From assembly GCA_937890005.1 (NCBI GenBank), contig CALBZA010000067.1:1-51286 (forward strand): a stretch of 51,286 nucleotides of DNA. The letters run 5' to 3'. This document shows positions 26,876-35,472 of this stretch, piece after piece. The notes beneath the pieces are model-generated. The model saw only the letters and a list, made by a program, of their open reading frames with translations, had not been told where the DNA came from and ran no database searches. The translations under genes and the position numbers were made by a program. Each line of letters begins with the position of its first letter. Positions within the stretch are counted from its first letter, which is position 1. The stretch is from an uncultured Verrucomicrobia subdivision 3 bacterium (GTDB taxonomy: Bacteria; Verrucomicrobiota; Verrucomicrobiia; Limisphaerales; DASXHY01).

Positions 26876-27285
26876 GGAAGTGCTCGAAACATGTTCATTC
26901 ATCGCTGACGGAGCTGAACATCACTCCGTTGCTCGATCTCGCCTTCGTGCTGCTGGTGATCTTCATCATCACCACGACGCCGATCGTGAATGATCTGGAT
27001 CTGAATCTTCCCAAGGCGTCGAAGAAGCAGAAGGATTCTCCGCCAAAGGCCAACTACGTTACCGTGGACGGCGCCGGCGTGGTGTATCTCAACAAGCAGG
27101 AGGTCAGCATGGAACAGTTGTTGAACGAACTGATCCGGTTGCGCACGGACGATCCCGATCTGAGCGTCATCGTGCGCGGTGACAGCAAGACGAAGTATCG
27201 GAAAATTCTCGCGGTGATGGATGCGTTGCAACAGGCGAACGTGGTGAAAGTCGATCTCGCCACGGAACCGGACGGGAGGAACTGA
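26872..27285 (+). CDS. exbD: ExbD/TolR-family protein (first copy)
   Basis: This 137-residue protein has a short cytoplasmic start, one membrane helix (about 18-39) with LDLAFVLLVIFIITTTP, whose Asp is the conserved proton-carrying residue, and a periplasmic domain (about 60-135, YLNKQEVSMEQLLNELIRL). It completes the ExbB-ExbD motor with the gene upstream, which it overlaps by ATGA. A second ExbD copy follows the TonB gene. Confidence 0.9.
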   Translation: MRKCSKHVHSSLTELNITPLLDLAFVLLVIFIITTTPIVNDLDLNLPKASKKQKDSPPKANYVTVDGAGVVYLNKQEVSMEQLLNELIRLRTDDPDLSVIVRGDSKTKYRKILAVMDALQQANVVKVDLATEPDGRN

Positions 27286-27287
27286 CC

Positions 27288-27971
27288 ATGCGCCCACGCA
27301 AACAGGAGAAACGCACCTCGCGCCTCAGCGTTGTCATATCGCTGGTGTTCCACGCGGTTTTGATCGCTGGCCTGTTCTTTCTGGCCGCGCGCGAAGGAAT
27401 GCTGGGCAAGGAGTTGAAGAAGATTGCGGTGACGATGGTGCCCAAAGAGAAGCCGCCCGAGAAACCGAAGGAAAAACCGCCGGAACCCAAACCCGAAGTG
27501 GAACAACCGAAGGAAGAGCCGGCGAAAATTCCGGTGGCGCAGCCGGAGATCACGCGAAACGCTCCGACACCCGCCCCGGCTGCAACCGTTGCCGCGCCAC
27601 CCGCTGTCGCACCACCGGCGAATGCCATTCCGGCATTTGACTTCGAAGGCGGCAAAGCAGTTGAGAGCAGTTCAGATCCCAACGTTCTCTACAAGGGTTA
27701 CATGGAATACACGCTGCGTTCTCGATGGAACCGGCCGGTGGATCTTGACGACGCGAATTTCGTGGCCGAAGCGGAAGTATCTGTTGATGCCAGCGGCCGG
27801 CTGCTTGGCAGCGTTTGGAAACGCGGATCGGGAAACGTCGCGTGGGACAATTCCGTGAAGAAAGTGCTTTCTGAAACAGCCAGCATCGGAAGACCGCCGC
27901 CCAAGGGGTTTCCGGAGAAGGTCCTGGTCCGTTTTGATGTGCTGGCGGCAACCGAGGTGGGAATCGAATGA
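27288..27971 (+). CDS. tonB: TonB-family energy transducer
   Basis: This 227-residue protein has a basic start, one membrane helix (about 14-34), a Pro/Lys/Glu linker (about 50-100, KPPEKPKEKPPEPKPE) able to span the periplasm, and a C-terminal globular domain (about 130-227, with YMEYTLRSRWNRP) of the TonB/TolA type. It should pass energy from ExbBD to an outer-membrane protein. Next to tpsB-tpsA, no TonB-dependent receptor is present, though one lies 9 kb away at 37082. It overlaps the next exbD by 4 nt. Confidence 0.85.
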   Translation: MRPRKQEKRTSRLSVVISLVFHAVLIAGLFFLAAREGMLGKELKKIAVTMVPKEKPPEKPKEKPPEPKPEVEQPKEEPAKIPVAQPEITRNAPTPAPAATVAAPPAVAPPANAIPAFDFEGGKAVESSSDPNVLYKGYMEYTLRSRWNRPVDLDDANFVAEAEVSVDASGRLLGSVWKRGSGNVAWDNSVKKVLSETASIGRPPPKGFPEKVLVRFDVLAATEVGIE

Positions 27972-28405
27972 AAAAGCGCAGACCTTTCCGAAAAGTGCAG
28001 CGTGAGGGACACGGCTCGTTGAACGAGCTGAACATCACGCCGCTGCTCGACCTTGTCTTCGTGCTGCTGGTGATTTTCATCATCACCACACCGCAGCTGA
28101 CCAACAGCCTGGAGATCAATCTGCCATCGGGAAAAATTCCGCCCGCCGATCCGAACCAGCCAAAGCCGAAGATCAATCGCATCCTGGTGGACGATCATGG
28201 AAACATTTTTCTGAATCGCGAACCGTTCACAGTGACCGAGCTGAAGGCGAAACTGGAGCGAATGAAACAATCCGATCCGGAGCTGGGCGTGGTGGTGGAG
28301 GGTTCCGAAGAGGTCGATTATCAGAACGTGGTGAACGTGCTTGATGTCCTTCAGCAGCTCGGGATTGAAAAGGTTGGATTGGCCACGGAAGCGGCGGGTG
28401 GATAG
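27968..28405 (+). CDS. exbD: ExbD/TolR-family protein (second copy)
   Basis: This 145-residue protein has the same layout as the first ExbD: helix about 20-41 with LDLVFVLLVIFIITTP and a periplasmic domain with VDDHGNIFLNREPFTV. The two copies are clearly homologous but diverged, so this is not a recent duplication. Two ExbD proteins with one ExbB occur in several Gram-negative groups and may form a mixed motor. It is the last gene of the run starting at 19578. Confidence 0.9.
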   Translation: MKKRRPFRKVQREGHGSLNELNITPLLDLVFVLLVIFIITTPQLTNSLEINLPSGKIPPADPNQPKPKINRILVDDHGNIFLNREPFTVTELKAKLERMKQSDPELGVVVEGSEEVDYQNVVNVLDVLQQLGIEKVGLATEAAGG

Positions 28406-28637
28406 ATCATCTCAACGAGTTTCGTAACCGGAGGTAACGAAGCGGACCGTGGGAAAAAGGGGGGGAATGCCTCCTCTCCCCGGCCCTCTCCTCCTTCCTT
28501 CGTCAGGAGGCGAGGGGGGCAAAAATTTCGGGACGATCGGTTGTTCTCCAGATTTTGGCGGGTCTGTTCTGATGGAAAAGGCACCGGAATGTTGCGCGGC
28601 GTGAGTGCATCTGACAGCGTCAGGCAGGTTCAGATGT
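28406..28637. other. Intergenic region with dispersed repeat and GC-rich inverted arms
   Basis: The first part holds a copy of a dispersed element (28417-28446). A C-rich then G-rich stretch follows, with GCCTCCT (28469-28475) complementary to AGGAGGC (28505-28511). It could end transcription of the secretion operon, but no T-run is evident. No promoter for the following regulator gene is clear. Confidence 0.4.
28417..28446 (-). repeat. Dispersed intergenic repeat, copy A
   Basis: Read on the minus strand, TCCGCTTCGTTACCTC followed by CGGTTACGAAACTC closely matches 35027-35060 on the plus strand. The two copies are in opposite orientation, 6.6 kb apart, each in an intergenic space flanking the sugar-use genes. 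Nature unknown. Confidence 0.45.
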
Positions 28638-29822
28638 ATGAGCAAACAGCTGCCGCGCGTCGCCCTCCTCATTGAAAGTTCCCGGAACTACGGTCGTGGC
28701 ATTCTACACGGAATTGCCAGATACGTGCACACGAACGGACCATGGTCGTGCTTCACACAGGAACGGGAACTTCAGAGCGGCATTCCTGACTGGCTGAAAA
28801 CCTGGGAAGGCGACGGCATCATTGCGCGCATCGAGAATCAGCGAACGGCTCGCGCGCTTTTGAAGCTCGGTTTTCCCGTGGTCGATGTGCTCGGCAACGC
28901 GCGCTTTGACGGAATTCCCTTTTTCGACACCGACGCCAAGGCCGTGGCGCGAATCGCGGGCGATTTCTTTCTCCGCGCCGGCTTCAATCACTTTGCCTAT
29001 TGCGGCTACAGGGGCATTGCGTTTTCAGACCGGCGTGAATCGGCTTTTCAGGAATACATCGCGTCGCACGGTTTCAAAGTCGCCGTGTTTTCGCCGCCCA
29101 CCCAGCTGAAAGGTCGCGGTCACATTCAGGCCATTGAACAAAGCGGTTTGTGGGCGGAAGCAGCGATTGCTGCATGGCTCCGGCGCCAGCCGCGTCCGCT
29201 GGCGTTGTTCGCGTGCAACGACATTCGCGCGCAGCAGGTGCTCAATGCCTGTCGCGAACACGGGATCCGGGTTCCCGAAGAGGTGGCGGTGATTGGCGTG
29301 GACAACGACGACGTGCTTTGCAGCCTGTGCGAACCGCAGTTGAGCAGCATTGAACCCGACACGGAACAGATCGGTTACGAAGCCGCGGCTCTGTTGGACC
29401 AGATGATGCGGGGAAAGAAGGTCGCGACAAAGAACGTGCTGATTCCGCCAATCCGGATCGTGGAACGAACTTCAACCGACGTGGTGGCCATAGAGGATTC
29501 AATCACAGTGAACGCCGTGCGCTTCATTCGCGATCACGTTCATGAAGGCATTGCGGTGAAGGATGTGATGGCGCACGTCAATCGTTCGCGAACCGATCTG
29601 GAACAACGTTTTCGAAAGTGGCTCAAGACGAGCGTGCGGACGGAGATATTGCGACGACGGCTCGATCGCGTCTGCTCGCTGCTGCAGCAGACGAATTTGA
29701 ACCTGGATGAAATCGCCCGGCGTTCCGGTTTTTCCACGGCGGCGCATCTCTGCCGGTTGTTTCAGTCCCGGTTCAAACAGTCTCCAACCCGCTTTCGGCT
29801 GTCGCGTAAAATCAGACAATAG
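28638..29822 (+). CDS. XylR-type AraC-family transcriptional regulator
   Basis: This 394-residue regulator has an N-terminal periplasmic-binding-like sugar sensor domain (about 5-275; LIESSRNYGRGILHGIARY and VIGVDNDDVLCSLCEPQLSS are typical of XylR/LacI-like sensors) and a C-terminal pair of AraC helix-turn-helices (about 290-392; MAHVNRSRTDLEQRFRKWL and EIARRSGFSTAAHLCRLFQ). It probably binds a sugar and controls the DUF5107-TPR and sugar-porter genes directly downstream. ATG 28638 is chosen over GTG 28605 because the sensor starts there. Confidence 0.88.
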   Translation: MSKQLPRVALLIESSRNYGRGILHGIARYVHTNGPWSCFTQERELQSGIPDWLKTWEGDGIIARIENQRTARALLKLGFPVVDVLGNARFDGIPFFDTDAKAVARIAGDFFLRAGFNHFAYCGYRGIAFSDRRESAFQEYIASHGFKVAVFSPPTQLKGRGHIQAIEQSGLWAEAAIAAWLRRQPRPLALFACNDIRAQQVLNACREHGIRVPEEVAVIGVDNDDVLCSLCEPQLSSIEPDTEQIGYEAAALLDQMMRGKKVATKNVLIPPIRIVERTSTDVVAIEDSITVNAVRFIRDHVHEGIAVKDVMAHVNRSRTDLEQRFRKWLKTSVRTEILRRRLDRVCSLLQQTNLNLDEIARRSGFSTAAHLCRLFQSRFKQSPTRFRLSRKIRQ

Positions 29823-29842
29823 AATTGGCAAGACTGCCAATT
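29823..29842. promoter_or_regulatory. 8-bp inverted repeat, possible operator
   Basis: AATTGGCA-AGAC-TGCCAATT is a perfect 8-bp inverted repeat starting 1 bp after the regulator stop codon and 112 bp before the next gene. No T-run follows. It could be an operator for the XylR-type protein or a weak terminator. Confidence 0.4.
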
Positions 29843-29953
29843 GATGGCCTCAATGCTTTCCACGCATTGTAGCGTTCCTGGCCGGGCATCTGTTCCAATG
29901 AGCCGCGTCCGGCAATGGTTGCATCCAAAGCGCCACCAACTTCAGGAGACGAT

Positions 29954-32900
29954 TTGAACGTGATGAGAGAGAAGTTTTGCGAACCCAAGTCCAGTTTGAA
30001 TTCACGCGACGATGCAGAGGTTCAATCCAGTCATTTGAAATCATCGCAACAACCCGTGCAGGTGCGTGTCGGTGAAATCACATTGCCGACCTATCTGCCC
30101 GGGCCGCCGGACAAGAATCCGATGTTCCTGGAGAAACGTGTTTATCAGGGCAGCAACGGAAAGCTCTATCCGATTCCTTTTACCGATCGCGTGGCGGAAA
30201 AGCCGGTGGAACGCAACTGGAAGGCGATCTGGATTGAGAACGAATTTCTCTGCGCGCTCGTGCTGCCGGAGATCGGCGGACGCATCCACTCGCTTCGCGA
30301 CAAGACCAACGGTTACGACACGCTTTACACTCAGCCGGTGATCAAGCCCGCGCTGGTCGGTCTCGCCGGTCCGTGGATTTCCGGCGGCATCGAATTCAAC
30401 TGGCCGCAGCATCACCGTCCGGCGACGTTCATGCCAGTTGATTTCGAGATTGAGGAACATTCTGACGGCTCGAAAACCATCTGGTGCAGCGATCACGATC
30501 CGCTCGCGCGGATGAAAGGCATGCACGGCGTCTGCCTGCATCCAGACCGGGCGTATCTCGAATTGAAAGTGCGTGCCTACAATCGCACGCCGTTCACTCA
30601 GACGTTTCTCTGGTGGGCGAACGTGGCCACGCAGGTTCATGAGGCGTATCAGAGTTTTTTTCCGCCGGACGTTTATTACGTCGCCGATCACGCGCGCCGT
30701 TCCACGAGCGAGTTTCCGCTCTGCAAAAGCCACTACTACGGCGTGAACTACGGCGCTCGCGCCCGTACCGGCGTCCCAAAAAACGAAGTGCCTGCGCAAT
30801 ACATCCCGCCGCATTGCAACGAATTCGCAATCCGCAATCCGCAATCCGAAATTCCTCATTACGCTCCCAACGACCTTTCGTTCTACGCCAACATTCCCGT
30901 GCCGACCTCCTACATGTGCATGGGCAGCCGGTATGATTTCTTTGGCGGCTACGATTTCAAGGCGCAGGCCGGCATTGTCCACTTCGCGAACCACCACATC
31001 TCGCCCGGCAAGAAGCAGTGGACGTGGGGTAATCATGAATTCGGTTATGCCTGGGATCGCAACCTCACGGACGCCAATGCCGACGGCGAATACCCGCCGT
31101 ACGTGGAAATCATGGCGGGCGTGTACACCGACAATCAGCCTGACTTCAGTTTCCTTCAGCCGGGTGAAACCAAAACGTGGAGCCAATACTGGTATCCCAT
31201 TCAGAAAATCGGTCCCGCGCAGATGGCGAATCTCGACGCTGCCATCAGCCTGAACGTTCAAAATCGAACTGTTCGAATCGGCGTGGCAGTGACTGGCCCG
31301 AGACCGAAGTGCGTGGTGACGTTGAGCGCGCGTGGAAAAGTCGTCGCAACGTTCAAGCGCGATCTCGCGCCGTCGAAACCTTTGGTGGAGGAAATTCCGA
31401 TCCGACGCGGCCTTCTTGAAACCGATCTGCGGATTGAACTTCATGATTCGTCCGGGGTGGAGTTGATTTCCTACCAGCCCGAACCGCGTGAACACCGCGA
31501 AGTGCCGTCACCTGCAACCGAGCCACCCGCACCCGAGGATATTTCGAGCAACGACGAACTGTTCATCACCGGCCTGCATCTCGATCAATATCGTCATGCA
31601 ACCCGCTGTTCGAGCGCGTACTGGCGCGAGGCATTGCGGCGCGATCCGTTGGATTCGCGTTGCAACAACGGACTCGGTCTTTGGCATCTGCGCAGGGGAG
31701 AATTTGCCGAAGCGGAAAAGCATTTCCGAAACGCGATTCAGCGGCTCACGCGTCGCAACTGCAATCCCGCGGACGGTGAACCGCTTTACAATCTCGGGCT
31801 TTGCCTGCGGTTTCGGGGACGCGACGAGGAAGCGTATGCGGCATTTTACAAAGCGGTCTGGAACCAGGCATGGATGTCGGCCGGATATCACGCGCTTGCG
31901 GAAATCGACTGCACGCGCGGTGCATGGAAAACCGCGCTGGAACATCTCGATCAATCGCTGCGTTTCAACACGGACAACATCCGGGCGCGCAATCTCAAGG
32001 TGCTCGTGTTGCGAAAGCTCAATTGCGATGCCGAAGCGAAGACGCTGCTTCAAAGCACGCTGGCGATGGATCCGCTCGACTGGTGGGCGCGCCATCTGAA
32101 TAGCGAAACGTTGAAGTGCGATTTGCAGATCGGCCTGGATATCGCGCATGACTTCGCACGGGCGGGATTTTTCGTGGAAGCAATTGAACTGCTGGAAAAC
32201 AGTGTGCAGCAGTATGCGAAGAACGCTTCAGTCGCGGGCGCGCTCCTCAATCAGAGTTGGGGCGCATTACCGCTCGCGCATTACACGCTCGGCTGGCTGC
32301 ATCATCGCCGTGGCGATTCCAAAGCGGCATTACGATCCTTCCGCCGCGCCGCGCAATTGCCTTCCGACTACTGTTTCCCGGCGCGTCTGGAGGAGATCGG
32401 GATTCTGCAATTCGCCATGCAGCTGAATCCGCGAGACGGACTGGCGCCGTATTATCTGGGCAATCTGTTTTACGACCGGCGTCGTCATGAAGAAGCAATC
32501 GTTCTGTGGGAACGCAGCGTTCGATTGAATCCAAGTTTCTCCGTCGCCTGGCGCAATCTTGGACTGGGTTATTTCAACATCCGCAAACAGCCGTCCAAGG
32601 CACGCGCCGCATACGAACGCGCTTTCCAGGCGAATCCATCCGACGCGCGATTGCTGTACGAACGCGATCAGCTTTGGAAACGGCTCGGCGTGAAACCGGA
32701 AATGCGCCTGAGAGAACTGGAGAAACATCAAGATCTCGTTCAGCGGCGCGACGATCTCAGCATCGAACTGTGCGCGCTGTACAATCAAACCGGCCAGCAT
32801 GTGAAAGCGATGCAGCTTGTGAGCAGCCGTGTGTTTCAACCGTGGGAAGGGGGCGAGGGCGGGCCGCTTGGACAACACGTCCGATCGCATCTCGCGCTCG

Positions 32901-33490
32901 GTCGCGCAGCTTTGGCAGAAAATGATTATCAAAATGCCCGAGTACGTTTCGAACAGGCAATGACCTCGCCGCGCAATCTCGGCGAAGCGAAGCATCTGCT
33001 CGCAAACCAGAGCGACATTCATTACTGGCTGGGTTGCGCGCTGTGGGCGCTTGGCGAAAGGCGGGAAGCGCGTCAGCATTGGATGGCCGCCGCCACATTC
33101 AAGGGCGACTTCCAGGAAATGAGCGTGCGCGCCTTCAGCGAAATGACTTATTACTCGGCGCTTTCGTGGCAGCGTTTGCAACGGACGAACAAGGCAAAAC
33201 AACTTTTCAGGGAACTGCTGGAATACGCGCGTGCCCTGGAAAAGAAACCGGCGAAGATCGATTACTTTGCGACGTCGTTGCCGACGATGTTGTTGTTTGA
33301 AGATGATCTTCAATTCCGCCAGACGACCACCGCATTGTTCCTTCAGGCGCAGGCGCATCTCGGACTGGGCGATCGGACTCGCGCGAAGTCGCTGCTTCAA
33401 ACGGTGCTGAAACGCGATCCGAATCACGCGCTGGCATGTGATCTCTGGACCGAATTCACGACAAAGCCAGTCGCAGTGAAAAAGCAGTAA
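29954..33490 (+). CDS. DUF5107 and TPR-repeat protein
   Basis: This roughly 1178-residue cytoplasmic protein has an N-terminal DUF5107 domain (about 45-370; YLPGPPDKNPMFLEKRVYQG, ALVLPEIGGRIHSLRDKTNG), a galactose-mutarotase-like fold seen in carbohydrate-use loci, followed by many TPR repeats (about 530-1160). It probably senses or processes a glycan. TTG 29954 has AGGAG 5 bp upstream; ATG 29963 is the alternative start. A short in-frame insertion of GCAATCC-type repeats (30826-30848) encodes FAIRNPQSEIP within DUF5107. It sits between the XylR-type regulator and the sugar porter. Confidence 0.8.
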   Translation: MNVMREKFCEPKSSLNSRDDAEVQSSHLKSSQQPVQVRVGEITLPTYLPGPPDKNPMFLEKRVYQGSNGKLYPIPFTDRVAEKPVERNWKAIWIENEFLCALVLPEIGGRIHSLRDKTNGYDTLYTQPVIKPALVGLAGPWISGGIEFNWPQHHRPATFMPVDFEIEEHSDGSKTIWCSDHDPLARMKGMHGVCLHPDRAYLELKVRAYNRTPFTQTFLWWANVATQVHEAYQSFFPPDVYYVADHARRSTSEFPLCKSHYYGVNYGARARTGVPKNEVPAQYIPPHCNEFAIRNPQSEIPHYAPNDLSFYANIPVPTSYMCMGSRYDFFGGYDFKAQAGIVHFANHHISPGKKQWTWGNHEFGYAWDRNLTDANADGEYPPYVEIMAGVYTDNQPDFSFLQPGETKTWSQYWYPIQKIGPAQMANLDAAISLNVQNRTVRIGVAVTGPRPKCVVTLSARGKVVATFKRDLAPSKPLVEEIPIRRGLLETDLRIELHDSSGVELISYQPEPREHREVPSPATEPPAPEDISSNDELFITGLHLDQYRHATRCSSAYWREALRRDPLDSRCNNGLGLWHLRRGEFAEAEKHFRNAIQRLTRRNCNPADGEPLYNLGLCLRFRGRDEEAYAAFYKAVWNQAWMSAGYHALAEIDCTRGAWKTALEHLDQSLRFNTDNIRARNLKVLVLRKLNCDAEAKTLLQSTLAMDPLDWWARHLNSETLKCDLQIGLDIAHDFARAGFFVEAIELLENSVQQYAKNASVAGALLNQSWGALPLAHYTLGWLHHRRGDSKAALRSFRRAAQLPSDYCFPARLEEIGILQFAMQLNPRDGLAPYYLGNLFYDRRRHEEAIVLWERSVRLNPSFSVAWRNLGLGYFNIRKQPSKARAAYERAFQANPSDARLLYERDQLWKRLGVKPEMRLRELEKHQDLVQRRDDLSIELCALYNQTGQHVKAMQLVSSRVFQPWEGGEGGPLGQHVRSHLALGRAALAENDYQNARVRFEQAMTSPRNLGEAKHLLANQSDIHYWLGCALWALGERREARQHWMAAATFKGDFQEMSVRAFSEMTYYSALSWQRLQRTNKAKQLFRELLEYARALEKKPAKIDYFATSLPTMLLFEDDLQFRQTTTALFLQAQAHLGLGDRTRAKSLLQTVLKRDPNHALACDLWTEFTTKPVAVKKQ
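30826..30848. repeat. In-frame tandem GCAATCC microrepeat in the DUF5107 gene
   Basis: Three consecutive 7-bp units (GCAATCC, then GCAATCC, then GCAATCC) are followed by GAAATTCC. The reading frame stays open and encodes AIRNPQSEI. The unit resembles low-complexity strings often seen in intergenic DNA of this kind of genome, here caught inside a conserved domain. Such a heptamer repeat could change copy number and shift the frame. Confidence 0.6.
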
Positions 33491-33496
33491 CTGACT

Positions 33497-34918
33497 ATGA
33501 TTACACCAACGCAATCGGAATCTTCGACGCTTCGGGCTGACTATCATCGCGGTTACGTCTGGATGATCTCCGCCGTGGCGGCGATGGGCGGGCTGTTGTT
33601 CGGCTGGGACTGGGTGGTGATCGGCGGAGCGAAGCCGTTTTTCGAACGCTACTTCAATCTGACGAGCGAAGCGCAGATCGGCTGGGTGAACAGTTGTGCG
33701 CTGCTTGGATGTCTGGTTGGCGCGATCACGGCTGGTGCGTTGAGCGATCGTTTCGGGCGCAAGCGGCTCCTTCTGCTCGCGGCGCTATTGTTTGCGGTGA
33801 CGTCCCTCGGCAACGCGCTGGCGAACACGTTCAACGTATTCGTTTTCTGGCGCATCCTCGGCGGCGTGGCCATTGGATTGGCTTCGAACCTTTCGCCGAT
33901 GTACATCGCGGAGGTCGCGCCGGCGCAGGTTCGTGGCAAACTGGTTTCAATCAATCAGCTCACCATCGTCATCGGCATTCTGCTCGCGCAATACATCAAC
34001 TGGTTCCTCGTGCGAAACCTGCCGGAGGGTGCGAGCGATGAGTTCATTCGCAGCTCATGGTTTGGACAGCAGGGATGGCGCTGGATGTTCGGCCTGACGG
34101 CGGTTCCGTCCGTGCTCTTTCTGCTGGGAATGTTGTTCGTCCCGGAAAGTCCGCGGTGGCTTGCAAAGAATGGCAATGGCGAACGTGCCCGCGGCATTCT
34201 CGAGCAAATCGGCGGCAGGGAATACGCATCGGCGGCGGCGAATGAAATCCGTTCCTCGCTTGCAAACGAACAGGTGCAAAAGGTGCGCTTTTCCGAACTG
34301 CTCCAGCCGCGAATGCGCAAGGTGTTGCTGCTCGGTGTCGTGCTGGCCGTGTTCCAGCAATGGTGCGGCATCAACGTCATTTTCAATTATGCCGAGGAGA
34401 TTTTCCGCGCGGCCGGTTACGACATTTCGACTGTTCTCAAGAACATCGCGTGGACCGGGTCGGTCAATCTGGCGTTCACATTTGTGGCGCTGGGCGTGGT
34501 GGACAAGGGCGGGCGACGTCCATTGATGCTGCTCGGTTCGGCCGGACTTGCGGTCATCTACATCGTGATGGGCTTCTGTTATCACGAAGGCGTCAAGGGA
34601 CTGCCGATGCTGCTGCTCGTGCTGGCGGCGATCGGTTGCTATGCGATGTCGCTCGCGCCGGTGACATGGGTGGTGATCTCGGAAATTTTTCCGAATCGCA
34701 TTCGCGGTGCGGCGATGGCTGTTGCGGTGACGGCGCTTTGGATCGCCTGTTTCATTCTGACCTACACATTCCCGATTCTGAACGCGAAGCTCGGTTCTGC
34801 CGGCACGTTCTGGCTTTACGCCGCGATCTGCATCGCAGGCTTTTTCTTCATCAAGTTCAAGCTGCCTGAGACGAAGGGGAAGACCTTGGAACAGATTGAG
34901 AAGGAATTGGTGGATTAA
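33497..34918 (+). CDS. MFS sugar:H+ symporter (sugar porter family)
   Basis: This 473-residue transporter has twelve membrane helices. Sugar-porter signatures are visible: FGWDWVVIGG in helix 1, DRFGRKR between helices 2 and 3, VPESPRWL at the end of helix 6, GGRRPL between helices 8 and 9, and PETKGKTLEQIEKEL at the C-terminus. It resembles XylE/GalP and should take up a monosaccharide at the expense of the proton gradient. It starts 6 bp after the DUF5107-TPR gene, so both are probably co-transcribed under the XylR-type regulator. Which sugar is carried cannot be read from the sequence. Confidence 0.93.
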   Translation: MITPTQSESSTLRADYHRGYVWMISAVAAMGGLLFGWDWVVIGGAKPFFERYFNLTSEAQIGWVNSCALLGCLVGAITAGALSDRFGRKRLLLLAALLFAVTSLGNALANTFNVFVFWRILGGVAIGLASNLSPMYIAEVAPAQVRGKLVSINQLTIVIGILLAQYINWFLVRNLPEGASDEFIRSSWFGQQGWRWMFGLTAVPSVLFLLGMLFVPESPRWLAKNGNGERARGILEQIGGREYASAAANEIRSSLANEQVQKVRFSELLQPRMRKVLLLGVVLAVFQQWCGINVIFNYAEEIFRAAGYDISTVLKNIAWTGSVNLAFTFVALGVVDKGGRRPLMLLGSAGLAVIYIVMGFCYHEGVKGLPMLLLVLAAIGCYAMSLAPVTWVVISEIFPNRIRGAAMAVAVTALWIACFILTYTFPILNAKLGSAGTFWLYAAICIAGFFFIKFKLPETKGKTLEQIEKELVD

Positions 34919-35472
34919 ACTTTGCCGGCGTTGCCGCGGGACGGCTTAGGTGAAGAGCTGCGGCAGTTCCTCAATTTTCCGAGAGCGTTTTTAGGGGAAA
35001 CTGTCTAGGCGGACGTTTTCCTTCCTTCCGCCTCGTTACCTCGGCGGCTACGAAATTCTCAAAATGCTCCGTCGGGCGAATTCTGAAAGCCTTCGTCGGA
35101 AGACAAGCACCTCGTCACTCATCGTCAGCAGAGACGCAAGTGATTGCGGGAAAGTATCTTTACTTGCAGTCGCTTGGGATGGGCCTGTAAGGTTTGGTCG
35201 TTAAGCTTGAATAATTCAGCGCGTGCGAATGCCTTACGTCTTGCGAAAGAGCCATCTGACCGGTCAGAGTAATTTCGCTGGGGTCTCGCCTCAAAGACTT
35301 GAGAGGGACGTTCGCGCCGGAGTTTGGATGATAGGCCATGCACTGTTCCATTCGAGAATGCCGAGTGAGCGCCGAAATTGCAGCAGGGTATCGGGCCTGG
35401 AAAGGGCGAGTCGAAAAAATTTAAGGGTGCAAATGTAGCGACGATAACCGCTTGGTCCCAGCAAGCGTTACC
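34919..35472. other. 554-bp intergenic region without a clear gene
   Basis: The stretch holds the second copy of the dispersed repeat (35027-35060) and short stem-loops such as AAGTA-TCTT-TACTT (35151-35164). Two short frames (35160-35351 minus, 35223-35438 plus) overlap each other and resemble no family. The promoter for the signalling cluster must lie here, but I see no convincing -35/-10 pair. Confidence 0.4.
35027..35060 (+). repeat. Dispersed intergenic repeat, copy B
   Basis: TCCGCCTCGTTACCTC followed by GGCGGCTACGAAATTCTC matches copy A (28417-28446, opposite strand) except for a 3-bp insertion and a few substitutions. It follows the sugar-porter gene by about 110 bp. Confidence 0.45.

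Noticed and set aside
30041..33547. Long minus-strand frames antisense to the DUF5107-TPR gene
   Set aside because: The sense gene has domain likeness and a good ribosome site; the antisense frames have neither.
35160..35438. Two overlapping short frames in the intergenic space before the signalling cluster
   Set aside because: They lie on opposite strands over the same bases, have no ribosome sites and no recognisable similarity.
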